From: Fluoribacter dumoffii NY 23
GTDB taxonomy: Bacteria > Pseudomonadota > Gammaproteobacteria > Legionellales > Legionellaceae
Assembly (NCBI RefSeq): GCF_000236165.1
Contig: NZ_CM001373.1
Location: 175,866 to 239,865, forward strand
Length of the DNA: 64,000 nucleotides
Reading direction: 5' to 3'
A program made the translations under genes and the position numbers. Position 1 is the stretch's first letter, and the number at the start of each line of letters is the position of its first letter. Under the pieces are notes generated by a model that had not been told where the DNA came from, did not search any database, and was given only the letters and a program-made list of their open reading frames with translations. Below are positions 34,750 to 44,096 of the stretch, piece after piece.

Positions 34750-36753
34750 TCAGGATTCGCTTAATAAACTTTTTAATCCTGCCAAATGCGATTTGGCCAA
34801 ATTTTTGGATTGTTCCTGGGAGCGTTCCACATTTTTCCCAAACCATTCCAAATGTTCCGAAGGCAGCTCGTCCAGGAATCTGCTCGGTAAACAATCTTGC
34901 AATTCTCCGCCTCGACGCCTTTGTTTGGCTAAGGTAAAGCATAAGCCTTTTTGTGCGCGGGTTATTCCCACATAGGCCAAACGCCTTTCCTCTTCAATTT
35001 GATCTTCATCAATGCTTACCCGGTGTGGCAATAATTCTTCTTCCATACCCACCAGATATACATAAGGAAACTCCAGACCTTTGGATGCATGCAAAGTCAT
35101 AAGCTGCAGGGTTTCATTATCCTGTTCGTCGGCTTGCTCAAGAATATCTATCAGAATTAATTTATTGATGACTTCAGCTAAAGACTGTTCAGGGTTTTTG
35201 CTCAACAAGCGACCTACCCACTCCAGTAATTCCCACACGTTATCCATTTTTTTCTGGGCTTTTGCCGGGGTATCGCATTGTTCGTAAATATAGGCTTCAT
35301 AGCCACTGTCTTCGACCATTTGTTTTAAATGCTCAATAACCGCCCCGTTTGCCAAGCGTTTTTTTATTTCTTCCATCCAGTATTTAAAAGTAAGCAACGC
35401 AGCCCGGGGTTTTTCCCCAACAATTTCAGTAAGTGCAAGATGGTCTGCAGCAGTATACAGGCTAACCCCTCGGTTTTGCGCATAATGTCCCAAGGCATCC
35501 AGGCTGGCTTCGCCTATGCCGCGTTTGGGAGTATTGATCACTCTTAAAAAAGCAGCATCATCCGCCTCATTGCACAGCAATTTTAAATAGGCGAAAACAT
35601 CTTTGACTTCTGCTTTGGCAAACCACGACTGACCGCCGCTGATGTTATAAGGGATGCCATAATGACGCAGCACTTTTTCAAAGACGCGTGATTGGTGGTT
35701 ACCCCGATACAAGATGGCATAATCACCATATTGGGTTCGGGCACGCAGTTTATGGCTAATTAAATCAGCGACTACCTGTTCTGCCTCATCGTTTTCATCC
35801 TTGCAGCGGATAACGCGTAAAAGTTCGCCCTGACCAAACTCACTCCATAATTTTTTTTCGAAAAGGTGCTGATTGTTTGCGATAAGGTGGTTGGCAGTGT
35901 GTAAAATTATATTGGTTGAGCGATAATTTTGCTCCAACTTGATAATTTTCAATTGCGGGTAATCCTGCTGTAACTGCTTCAAGTTTTCAGGCTTGGCACC
36001 CCGCCAGGCATATATTGATTGGTCATCATCACCCACTACTGTAAACCGCGCCTGAATGCCGGTTAATTTTTTCACTAACAAATATTGGCTGGTGTTTGAG
36101 TCTTGATATTCATCAACCAACAAGTGGCGTATTTTATTTTGCCAATACTCGGTTACGGAAGCATGTTCATTTAAAAGGGTTACCGGAATACGAATCAAAT
36201 CATCAAAATCAACTGCATTGTATGCTTTAAGGGCTTGTTGATAGCGTGGATAAAGCAATGCGGCTTCTTCGTAATAAGGGGCATCAGCCGGATTTTTAAT
36301 GACTTGTTCCGGGGTAAGCAAATCATTTTTCCAGCGGGAGATCCGTTGTTGAACCTGGAGAAGAAACTCGCGCTCAGTCGCTTTGTTTGCAGGTAAAAAA
36401 CCACGCAAGACTTGCAAACAATCCTCACTATCAAAAATAGAAAAGCCTTTTTTAAGGCCGCATAACGCAAGATGGCGCTTGATGATGCTTAAGCCTAAGG
36501 TATGGAAGGTTGCAACTTTTAAACCGCGGCGATTTGCTGTCGGCAGAACGGCTGCAACGCGAGCACGCATTTCATTGGCTGCTTTGTTGGTGAAAGTTAC
36601 TGCGCAAACTGTGTTGGCGGCATAGCCGCAAGTGTTAATTAAATAGCCTATTTTTTGCGTAATTACTCGTGTTTTACCGCTTCCAGCTCCAGCAAGAACT
36701 AATAAAGGTCCATCGATATAACGTACCGCTGCCATTTGTTGGCTATTCAACAT
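34750..36753 (-). CDS. rep: ATP-dependent DNA helicase Rep
   Basis: A superfamily 1 3'-5' helicase of 667 residues. Motifs in order: Q-motif LNSQQMAAV, Walker A AGAGSGKT, TFTNKAANEM (Ia), VDEYQDSN (II), GDDDQSIYAWRGA (III), QNYRSTN (IV), TLHASKGLEFPYV (V) and GITRAQ (VI). Starting with LNSQQ and being shorter than UvrD favours Rep, which helps replication forks past protein blocks. No strong ribosome site is visible. Confidence 0.93.
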   Translation of the reverse strand: MLNSQQMAAVRYIDGPLLVLAGAGSGKTRVITQKIGYLINTCGYAANTVCAVTFTNKAANEMRARVAAVLPTANRRGLKVATFHTLGLSIIKRHLALCGLKKGFSIFDSEDCLQVLRGFLPANKATEREFLLQVQQRISRWKNDLLTPEQVIKNPADAPYYEEAALLYPRYQQALKAYNAVDFDDLIRIPVTLLNEHASVTEYWQNKIRHLLVDEYQDSNTSQYLLVKKLTGIQARFTVVGDDDQSIYAWRGAKPENLKQLQQDYPQLKIIKLEQNYRSTNIILHTANHLIANNQHLFEKKLWSEFGQGELLRVIRCKDENDEAEQVVADLISHKLRARTQYGDYAILYRGNHQSRVFEKVLRHYGIPYNISGGQSWFAKAEVKDVFAYLKLLCNEADDAAFLRVINTPKRGIGEASLDALGHYAQNRGVSLYTAADHLALTEIVGEKPRAALLTFKYWMEEIKKRLANGAVIEHLKQMVEDSGYEAYIYEQCDTPAKAQKKMDNVWELLEWVGRLLSKNPEQSLAEVINKLILIDILEQADEQDNETLQLMTLHASKGLEFPYVYLVGMEEELLPHRVSIDEDQIEEERRLAYVGITRAQKGLCFTLAKQRRRGGELQDCLPSRFLDELPSEHLEWFGKNVERSQEQSKNLAKSHLAGLKSLLSES

Positions 36754-36815
36754 CTAGGGTTTTCTCACTCAAAAAAAGAGCGATTATTGCCCGCTTGGGT
36801 ATTCTGAATCAACTA

Positions 36816-36965
36816 TTAATTAATTGAACGTTCGACATCGAACTCTTCTTCGGTATCAATTTCAATAAAATCAGGTTTACTCTCTGGTTCATTTGATTCT
36901 TCAATACCAAAAACGACTCTGTCTATGGTTTTAAATAGGGGGGCAAGTATGTTTTTATCTATCAT
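36816..36965 (-). CDS. Unrecognised acidic 49-residue protein
   Basis: A short frame just upstream of rep on the same strand: it begins MIDKNILAPLFKTIDRVV, continues GIEESNEPESKPDF and ends with an acidic IEIDTEEEFDVERSIN. An AAAGGA ribosome site stands 8 bases before its ATG, which is better than that of many long genes here. It lies in the otherwise empty gap between rep and hslO. No family recognised. A start region rich in hydrophobic residues followed by an acidic tail suggests a small regulatory or partner protein. Confidence 0.6.
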   Translation of the reverse strand: MIDKNILAPLFKTIDRVVFGIEESNEPESKPDFIEIDTEEEFDVERSIN

Positions 36966-37050
36966 GATTTAATCCTTTAAATTTTCAGAGGGAGATTTTA
37001 AAAGCATAGCTCAAGATAATTTTTTCTCCAGGAAAATTACAAAAAAATTA

Positions 37051-37059
37051 TGTTATACT
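37051..37059 (+). promoter_or_regulatory. Extended -10 promoter of hslO
   Basis: TGTTATACT is an extended -10 element (TGnTATACT), about 55 bases before the hslO start. No good -35 is needed for this class. Confidence 0.5.
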
Positions 37060-37113
37060 TTGCTCGGCCACTAGATATTCTATGGTTCGCCGTAATCTTA
37101 TTTGAGTCCATTT

Positions 37114-37962
37114 ATGAAAGAATCTGATACCCTTCAACGCTTTATTTTTGAACACGCAAACATCCGTGGCGAAATTGTTCATATTGAAAACACTTATCAA
37201 ACCATTATGAGCCAAAGGAACTATCCTCCAATGGTTAAAAATTTGTTGGGAGAGGCGATAGTTTCTTGTCTGCTTTTGGCGTCCAGTATTAAATTTCAGG
37301 GTAGTCTGAATTTACAATTTCAAGGGGATAAGCGACTTCCTCTATTATTGGTCCAATGTGATCATGAATTTAATGTAAGAGCTTTTGCCCAATTCGCTGA
37401 GGATCTCGAGACCAAAGAGTATGCTTCGGCTTTTTTAGAAGGCCAAATGGTGATTACGATTAACCAATACAACCAAACCAGTTCTTACCAAAGTATGGTT
37501 CCCCTGCAATCGACATCCATGGCTGAAAATCTAATGAATTATTTTGCCCAATCAGAGCAAGTATCCACACGGGTTTGGCTGGCTGTAAACGAAAATGCAG
37601 CCGCGGGAATGTTACTGCAGTTAATGCCGGGGCAAGAGACGACGCAAAGAGAGCAATTCTGGGAGTACGCGGTGCAATTGGGGCAAACTGTCAGTGAGCA
37701 TGAACTACTTACTTTGGATAATGAAACCTTGCTTTATCGTCTTTACCATGAGACGGAATTAAGAATATTCGAGAGCCGGCAAACCCAGTTCAAGTGTCGC
37801 TGCAGCCTGGAAAAAATGAAACAGGTCCTGACGGTTCTAGGCGAGGAAGATGCAAAAGAACTATTAAAGGAACAAGGTGAAATTGCGATCCAATGTGATT
37901 TCTGCTGTAAGAAATATACGTTTGACCCAATTGATGTCACCATGTTGTTCCATAAAGGGTAG
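37114..37962 (+). CDS. hslO: Redox-regulated chaperone Hsp33
   Basis: A holdase chaperone activated by oxidation. 282 residues from ATG 37114. The C-terminal redox switch is complete: CRC followed after about 30 residues by CDFCC, giving the CxC and CxxC zinc ligands. The N-terminal FIFEHANIRGE and later NEN(A)A-type segments match the family. TTG 37102 is an alternative start adding four residues. Single gene on the + strand with its own extended -10 promoter. Confidence 0.94.
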   Translation: MKESDTLQRFIFEHANIRGEIVHIENTYQTIMSQRNYPPMVKNLLGEAIVSCLLLASSIKFQGSLNLQFQGDKRLPLLLVQCDHEFNVRAFAQFAEDLETKEYASAFLEGQMVITINQYNQTSSYQSMVPLQSTSMAENLMNYFAQSEQVSTRVWLAVNENAAAGMLLQLMPGQETTQREQFWEYAVQLGQTVSEHELLTLDNETLLYRLYHETELRIFESRQTQFKCRCSLEKMKQVLTVLGEEDAKELLKEQGEIAIQCDFCCKKYTFDPIDVTMLFHKG

Positions 37963-37982
37963 CCCGGCGAATATGCATATAC

Positions 37983-38014
37983 GAGTGGAGGAGGGGAAAC
38001 ATCCCTAATCCACT
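37983..38014. terminator. Imperfect hairpin between hslO and the convergent unknown gene
   Basis: GAGTGGA and TCCACTC pair and the inner AGGGG/TCCCT continues the stem after two mismatches. No U-tract, so weak. Confidence 0.35.
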
Positions 38015-38051
38015 CCTGATTAAACGATTGTTTTCTTAGTACGAATGCCAG

Positions 38052-38549
38052 TTACTGTAAGGTAAATTTTATAGAAGGCAAGATGTTCTGCTCCGCTTGA
38101 ATCAGCTCGACACATTCCCCACGCATGGCCTGTAACACGTGTTGCAAGGTAATGAATTGCTCGCTAAGTTGCACATACAAATCCGCCGTATGCTTTCCCT
38201 CCAACTCACCAATAGTGAGGTAGGCTGCTTGTCCCATTTCAGAAAAATATTCGAGACTGACATGGCGCTTCTTGGCAATCCCCGGAAATAACCCGCAAAA
38301 AAGTAAGCTTTTATCACCGACATCCCGCAATACTTCCATTTGCAAGGTTTTAGGTCTATGCATGGACTCAAGAAAATCAAGTGCGATGACTGACTCAATA
38401 AGCTTAGGTCCATGGGAGAAACGCATTAATAGAAATACCAGATAACTTTCAGTATTCTCAGTTAACATTAATTGAGTCGCGGCTTGCGCCTCATTAACCA
38501 ATGCATGCCATTGGCTAATATCTGTGGGATGTAAAATTAATTGTTTCAT
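38052..38549 (-). CDS. Uncharacterised 165-residue cytoplasmic protein
   Basis: No family recognised. Mixed alpha/beta composition, no signal peptide or membrane segment. Notable blocks are FLLMRFSHGPKLIES, a central EVLRDVGDKSLLFCGLFPG and AYLTIGEL. Codon use looks like that of the housekeeping neighbours, suggesting an old resident gene. Divergent from typA and convergent with hslO. Confidence 0.65.
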   Translation of the reverse strand: MKQLILHPTDISQWHALVNEAQAATQLMLTENTESYLVFLLMRFSHGPKLIESVIALDFLESMHRPKTLQMEVLRDVGDKSLLFCGLFPGIAKKRHVSLEYFSEMGQAAYLTIGELEGKHTADLYVQLSEQFITLQHVLQAMRGECVELIQAEQNILPSIKFTLQ

Positions 38550-38713
38550 AATTACTCCCTATTCTTAAACCCCTCATTATTATTTTAGCAGCTAAAAAAT
38601 AAGTTGTAGGGTGATTTCGTGTATATCTATGAGAGGGCGTCAAATACAAACGCATTAAAAAAACTTCCTGCTAAAATTATAATAAGCAGATAGGTTTTAG
38701 CCTGTTATTGATG

Positions 38714-38719
38714 TATAAT
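38714..38719 (+). promoter_or_regulatory. -10 box for the typA-nadK-recN run
   Basis: A perfect TATAAT 47 bases before the typA start; the -35 region is poor. Confidence 0.45.
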
Positions 38720-38766
38720 GTCAAATCTATGTACAAATACTCTGCTTTTTCCTTCAAAGGTTATTT

Positions 38767-40593
38767 ATGATTGATCAGATTCGCAATATCGCCATTATCG
38801 CCCACGTTGACCACGGTAAAACCACATTAGTGGATAAACTACTGCAACAAACAGGTACTTTAAATGAACGGGCACCTAAAGTTGAACGGGTGATGGATTC
38901 CAATGCTTTAGAAAAGGAGCGGGGGATCACCATTCTTGCTAAAAATACTTGTGTGTATTGGAAAAACCATCAAATTAATATTGTGGATACCCCGGGACAT
39001 GCTGATTTTGGCGGGGAAGTAGAGCGTATTTTATCGATGGTTGATAGTGTGTTACTGCTGGTGGACGCAGTAGACGGGCCCATGCCGCAAACCCGTTTTG
39101 TGACCCAAAAAGCTTTTGCTCGTGGATTAAATCCCATTGTGGTCATTAATAAAATTGATCGCCCGGGAGCCCGTCCGCATTGGGTTATGGATCAAGTATT
39201 CGATTTATTCGACAATTTGGGTGCTACCGATGCTCAATTGGATTTCCCTGTTGTTTATACCTCCGCTTTGAACGGTTATGCCAAGTTGAATTTGGAAGAT
39301 GAAGCGACCGATATGAGTGCTTTATTGCAGACAATTATTGATAAAGTCGAAGCGCCGAAAGTGGATGCCAACGGTCCTTTCCAAATGCAAATCAGTTCCC
39401 TGGATTATTCCTCTTATGTAGGTACTATCGGTATCGGCCGTATTACTCGGGGGCAAATTAAAGCAAAATCTCCGGTGAAAATTATTGATAAAGAAGGCAA
39501 TATTCGTTCCGGACGCTTATTACAATTGTTAGGCTTTAAAGGGCTGGAGCGCGTCGAGGTTGAAGAAGCCAATGCAGGTAATATTGTTGCCATTACAGGT
39601 ATTGAAGGCATCAAGATTTCCGATACGATTTGTGATCCGAATATGGTTGAAGCCTTGCCTGTGCTTTCAGTGGATGAGCCGACCATTAGCATGACCTTCC
39701 AGGTAAATGACTCACCTTTTGCCGGTCAGGAAGGAAAATTTGTGACCTCGCGAAAAATTCGTGAGCGTTTGGAAACGGAATTATTGCATAATGTTGCTTT
39801 GCGCGTTGAAGATTGTGATGACCCAGACAAGTTTCGAGTTTCTGGCCGTGGCGAACTCCATTTATCCATTCTTATCGAGACAATGCGTCGTGAGGGTTAT
39901 GAATTAGCCATTAGTAAACCGGAAGTAATTATTCGCGAAGTAGATGGCGAGCAACAAGAACCTTATGAACATTTAACTGTAGATGTGGAAGAAAACCACC
40001 AAGGCAGTATTATGGAAAAATTGGGTGAGCGCCGTGGCGAATTACAAAATATGGTTCCCGATGGCAAAGGACGGGTTCGTCTTGATTACATGATTCCTAC
40101 CCGGGGTCTTATCGGCTTTCATAATGAATTTTTATCTTCTACCTCCGGTACGGGTTTAATGTATCATGTTTATGATCATTATGGCCCGGCAATCAAAGGA
40201 CGCATCGGTAAAAGAGCTAACGGGGTCATGATTGCTAATTGTCAGGGAATGGCTCGAGCATTTGCTTTATTTAACTTGCAGGATCGAGGCAGATTATTTG
40301 TGGAACCGCAAACCCTTTGTTATGAAGGGATGATCGTTGGAATTCATGCGCGCGATAATGATTTGGTTGTGAATGTGACCAAGGAAAAACAATTAACCAA
40401 TATTCGTGCTTCAGGTTCTGATGAAAATATTATATTAACTCCTGCGATCAAATTAACTTTGGAGCAGGCATTAGAGTTTATTGATGATGATGAATTGGTT
40501 GAGGTAACTCCTGATTCAATCCGATTAAGAAAAAAATCATTGAAAGAACATGAACGAAAAAAAGCATCAAGAACAGCAAACATTGAAGAATAA
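38767..40593 (+). CDS. typA: Ribosome-associated GTPase TypA/BipA
   Basis: A translational GTPase of 608 residues, active in ribosome assembly and stress. G-motifs: AHVDHGKTT (G1), RGITI (G2), [11 protein letters not shown] (G3), NKIDRPGAR (G4). The BipA-specific C-terminal region ([21 protein letters not shown]) is present. Typical length. The 3' end overlaps nadK by 44 bases and the C-terminal tail ([15 protein letters not shown]) is basic. Confidence 0.96.
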   Translation: MIDQIRNIAIIAHVDHGKTTLVDKLLQQTGTLNERAPKVERVMDSNALEKERGITILAKNTCVYWKNHQINIVDTPGHADFGGEVERILSMVDSVLLLVDAVDGPMPQTRFVTQKAFARGLNPIVVINKIDRPGARPHWVMDQVFDLFDNLGATDAQLDFPVVYTSALNGYAKLNLEDEATDMSALLQTIIDKVEAPKVDANGPFQMQISSLDYSSYVGTIGIGRITRGQIKAKSPVKIIDKEGNIRSGRLLQLLGFKGLERVEVEEANAGNIVAITGIEGIKISDTICDPNMVEALPVLSVDEPTISMTFQVNDSPFAGQEGKFVTSRKIRERLETELLHNVALRVEDCDDPDKFRVSGRGELHLSILIETMRREGYELAISKPEVIIREVDGEQQEPYEHLTVDVEENHQGSIMEKLGERRGELQNMVPDGKGRVRLDYMIPTRGLIGFHNEFLSSTSGTGLMYHVYDHYGPAIKGRIGKRANGVMIANCQGMARAFALFNLQDRGRLFVEPQTLCYEGMIVGIHARDNDLVVNVTKEKQLTNIRASGSDENIILTPAIKLTLEQALEFIDDDELVEVTPDSIRLRKKSLKEHERKKASRTANIEE

Positions 40594-41476
40594 AATTCAA
40601 TTCAAACGAATCATCTTGTATGCACGCCAGCATCGTGCGAATCAAGGGGTGAATGAAAGTCTGTACCGTTTGGTTGATTTTTTGGAAAAACAAAAGGTAC
40701 AAGTCTATCAGGACATCGATACGGCTGCGGGATTTGATGTGAAAGTTCCAGTCCTCGCCCGAGAAGATATGGGTGAGGAAAATGACTTGATTATTGTTGT
40801 TGGCGGTGATGGAAGTCTGCTTTCCGCAGCGCGGATGGCGATAAAGGTCGATACTCCTGTCATTGGAATTAACCGTGGCCGTTTGGGCTTTCTCACCGAT
40901 ATTTTGCCTCATGAGCTGGAAACGCAATTGAGTGCTGTTCTAGTTGGTTATTATGAGGAAGAAAAACGCTTTCTTCTCCATACCCGGATATACGAGAACG
41001 GGCATACCTATTTTGAGGGTGATGCTCTTAATGATGTGGTTTTAAGCCGGGGCAAGGAAACCCATCTCATTGAATTTTCCGTTTATGTTAATAAACAATT
41101 GGTCAGCCATTATCGTTCTGACGGGATGATACTCTCTACTCCAACGGGTTCAACAGCTTATGCTTTATCCGCAGGTGGACCGATAATGCATCCCCAATTG
41201 AATGCGATTGTTCTTGTACCTATGTTTTCTCACAGTTTAAGTTCGCGTCCATTGGTTATTGATGGAGAAGCGCAAATCGAATTGCATATCAGCCGCTTTA
41301 ATGAATCCGACTTGCGGGTGAGTTGTGACGGTCATGAATCCCGAATGGTAAAACCCGGGCAAAAAGTTGCTATTCAAAAAAATGGCCATCAATTACGTCT
41401 GTTACATCCTCTTGATTATCATTATTATGATACATTACGATCAAAACTTGGTTGGGAAGCCAAACATCAGGGATAG
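40550..41476 (+). CDS. nadK: NAD kinase
   Basis: Phosphorylates NAD to NADP. 308 residues: [13 protein letters not shown] (the GGDG motif), [10 protein letters not shown], and [15 protein letters not shown], all standard. It starts 44 bases inside typA in another frame, so its translation is probably coupled to typA; the ribosome site (GAAAG) is weak. A TTG at 40583 is a possible but unsupported shorter start. RecN follows 8 bases after its stop. Confidence 0.95.
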   Translation: MNEKKHQEQQTLKNKIQFKRIILYARQHRANQGVNESLYRLVDFLEKQKVQVYQDIDTAAGFDVKVPVLAREDMGEENDLIIVVGGDGSLLSAARMAIKVDTPVIGINRGRLGFLTDILPHELETQLSAVLVGYYEEEKRFLLHTRIYENGHTYFEGDALNDVVLSRGKETHLIEFSVYVNKQLVSHYRSDGMILSTPTGSTAYALSAGGPIMHPQLNAIVLVPMFSHSLSSRPLVIDGEAQIELHISRFNESDLRVSCDGHESRMVKPGQKVAIQKNGHQLRLLHPLDYHYYDTLRSKLGWEAKHQG

Positions 41477-41484
41477 GATAGATC

Positions 41485-43149
41485 ATGCTCACTACTTTGT
41501 GCATAGAACAGTTTGCGATTGTGCAACACCTGGAGTTAGATTTTTCTCAGGGGATGACTGCCTTTACGGGTGAAACTGGAGCTGGAAAATCGATTATGAT
41601 CGATGCATTGATGCTTGCCTTGGGGGATAGGGCAGATGCTTCAGTTATTCGGCCTGGTCAGGAAAAATGTGACATTACTGCAGGTTTTTTTGTAGGACAA
41701 GACTCTGAGCCTGCGCACTGGTTGGCAGAACATGATATCCCCTGTGACGAGGGGGAAATTTATTTGCGCCGGGTTATCTATGCCGAAGGTCGTTCTAAAT
41801 CCTATATTAACGGTCAACCGTTCCCTTTACAAAAGGTAAAAGAGTTAAGCGAAAAGCTGGTACATATACACGGACAACATCAACATCAAACCTTGATGCA
41901 TCATTCAACTCATCGCCAACAATTAGATCAATACGGAAAGAATCAATTATTACTCGAAGAAGTAGCCCGGCTTTATAAGCAATGTCAGAAAATTCAACAG
42001 GAGATTGATGCATTGCAGGGACAGGAGCAGCAAGCAGACAGGATTGCTTTGTTGCAATTCCAAATCGACGAGCTTTCTGCTTTGAACTTGCATGAAAATG
42101 AAATTGAAATACTATATCAAGAACATCAAATGCTCCATCATGCAAAAGAGTATCTGCAAAAAAGCCAGCAGATCCATGCATTATTGAATTCTGAAGATGG
42201 ACCCAATATATGTACCGGGTTAAATCAAATTTTACACCTGCTTAGTCAATTACCAACAGAGCAGGCGCAAATAAAAAATACTTTTGAACTAATTAATGGT
42301 GCTCTAATTCAATGTGAAGAAGCAATTGATGAAATGCAGCAATTTGCTGATCGGGTGCATCTGGATCCGGAACGTTTGTACGAAATTGAAACGCGCATGA
42401 GTGTAATTCATCAACTTGCCCGTAAGTATCATATTGACAGTAACCAACTCCACGAACATGTTCATAATTTGCAAAAAGAATTAGATAACCTGAAAGACAG
42501 CGAAGGGAGATTGGTGCAGTTAAAAACACAGCATCGCCAGTTGGTTGCTACCTATGATGCGGCTGCTCTTAAATTGAGAAAGGAACGACAAAAACAGGCA
42601 TTGCTTTTGGCAAAAGAAATCACTCGCAGCATACAACAATTGGGTATGCCCAAGGGTAGAGTGGAAATTGAAATCACCCCCTTAGAAAAAATGCAGATCC
42701 ATGGAATGGACAAAGTGGAATACAAGGTATGTACTAATCCCGGAATGGAGCTCGATTCGCTCAGCAAGGTGGCATCGGGAGGGGAGCTTTCGCGAATTAG
42801 TTTATCCATTCAAATGATTACTGCCCAAAAAGGGACAACCCCTACTTTATTGTTTGATGAGGTGGATGTAGGTATTGGGGGCGCAACAGCTGCTTTAGTC
42901 GGTCAAATGCTGCGCAAATTAGGTGAGCGGTTACAAGTTTTTTGCGTCACGCATCAACCTCAAGTTGCTGCAGCAGCACATAACCATTTTATGGTTGAAA
43001 AGCAAAGTGATAATAAAGAGACGTTTACTCATATTACTTTACTGCATTCTATGGAAAAAATTGACGAAATTGCCCGCATGTTGGGTGGATTGACCATAAC
43101 TGAGCAAACGCGTTCGCATGCGAAAGAATTATTACTACAGAGTAATTAA
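41485..43149 (+). CDS. recN: DNA repair protein RecN
   Basis: SMC-like ATPase for double-strand-break repair. 554 residues: Walker A GETGAGKSIMIDA near residue 30, long central coiled-coil region (about 150-380), signature VASGGELSRISLS and Walker B TLLFDEVDVGIGG. AGGA lies 6 bases before ATG 41485. Third gene of the typA-nadK-recN run; no SOS box was looked for upstream because no separate promoter gap exists. Confidence 0.95.
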   Translation: MLTTLCIEQFAIVQHLELDFSQGMTAFTGETGAGKSIMIDALMLALGDRADASVIRPGQEKCDITAGFFVGQDSEPAHWLAEHDIPCDEGEIYLRRVIYAEGRSKSYINGQPFPLQKVKELSEKLVHIHGQHQHQTLMHHSTHRQQLDQYGKNQLLLEEVARLYKQCQKIQQEIDALQGQEQQADRIALLQFQIDELSALNLHENEIEILYQEHQMLHHAKEYLQKSQQIHALLNSEDGPNICTGLNQILHLLSQLPTEQAQIKNTFELINGALIQCEEAIDEMQQFADRVHLDPERLYEIETRMSVIHQLARKYHIDSNQLHEHVHNLQKELDNLKDSEGRLVQLKTQHRQLVATYDAAALKLRKERQKQALLLAKEITRSIQQLGMPKGRVEIEITPLEKMQIHGMDKVEYKVCTNPGMELDSLSKVASGGELSRISLSIQMITAQKGTTPTLLFDEVDVGIGGATAALVGQMLRKLGERLQVFCVTHQPQVAAAAHNHFMVEKQSDNKETFTHITLLHSMEKIDEIARMLGGLTITEQTRSHAKELLLQSN

Positions 43150-43205
43150 ATTCTACCAATACCTTTCTTTGCGGCTTGCAGCAAAACAAAAAATGCTTCC
43201 ACTTC

Positions 43206-43934
43206 TCATTGGAGCGTTAATGCCTCGCTCAGTGAAATAAAGTTATAGCCATGTTCTTCAAACATCTGCAGTAAATCATCTAAAAAATAACCATTCAAAC
43301 TATTTGCATGCAAGAGCAAGATCTGTTTTCCCGGAGTGTTTTTTTCAGCCGTCAAGGTGCGTTGCCAAACATAGTTAAGGTAGCGTTGTTTCAGGGCCGT
43401 TAATGAGCCCGTAGGATTTTGGCTCTTTAGCTTTATCAGCTCCGCGTTAAATTCAAAATCCCTGCTATCAACGGTGACGGGAGCAACAATATAATTATTT
43501 TCTCTTAAATAGTGGCGAACTACACTTTTTCGCCATAATTTTCCTTCAGATAAGTATGGATAACGAAAATATTTAGGCTCTGATAAAAAGGGGGTAAGAA
43601 TTACATCTGCTTTAACCAAATCATTAATGTATTCTTCACAGGACACATGTTTTAAATTCAAATGCGAATAAGTATGATTTCCTAACTCCAATCCATGGTG
43701 TTGAAATAATCTAAACTGTTTGATCGTTTGCTTATTAACCCGATTTCCAATAATGAAACCTATGGCTGGAACTTTGTGCTTCACAAGGCTATGGACAATA
43801 TTTTCAAAAGCCTCTGGTTGGGCGTCAATCATAGGCAAATCATCAATTGTTATTGAAATGTCACGTTGTTGTCCCCAGCATAGCCCCATAAATAAAAAAA
43901 ATACAGTAATGCTGCGAAGTAGAATTTTTTTCAA
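43206..43934 (-). CDS. Exported polysaccharide deacetylase (NodB-fold)
   Basis: 242 residues with an N-terminal signal peptide (KKILLRSITVFFLFMGLCWG). CE4/NodB motifs: ITIDDLP with the catalytic and metal Asp pair, HTYSH with the metal His residues, FRYPYL (motif 3), and LLLHANS (motif 5). It would remove N-acetyl groups from a cell-wall or other glycan in the periplasm or outside. Convergent with recN, single gene. Confidence 0.85.
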   Translation of the reverse strand: MKKILLRSITVFFLFMGLCWGQQRDISITIDDLPMIDAQPEAFENIVHSLVKHKVPAIGFIIGNRVNKQTIKQFRLFQHHGLELGNHTYSHLNLKHVSCEEYINDLVKADVILTPFLSEPKYFRYPYLSEGKLWRKSVVRHYLRENNYIVAPVTVDSRDFEFNAELIKLKSQNPTGSLTALKQRYLNYVWQRTLTAEKNTPGKQILLLHANSLNGYFLDDLLQMFEEHGYNFISLSEALTLQ

Positions 43935-44034
43935 AATAGAACTCCGTTGGTTCTTATGAGGTTAAAAGCCCTCTCTTATTTTGATTATATAATGCAAGCG
44001 TGGGTGAAATATATTGTATTGTTCAGATCAAATT

Positions 44035-44069
44035 AAAAATTTTTCATCCCTACTTGCCAGGTAGGGATG
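44035..44069 (-). terminator. Terminator of the Fur-box membrane-protein gene
   Basis: A 9-bp perfect stem CATCCCTAC/GTAGGGATG with a 7-base loop; on the - strand it is followed by AAAAATTTTTAA. Confidence 0.6.
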
Positions 44070-44096
44070 TTGTATTTGAAAGAAATAGAAAGCTCA

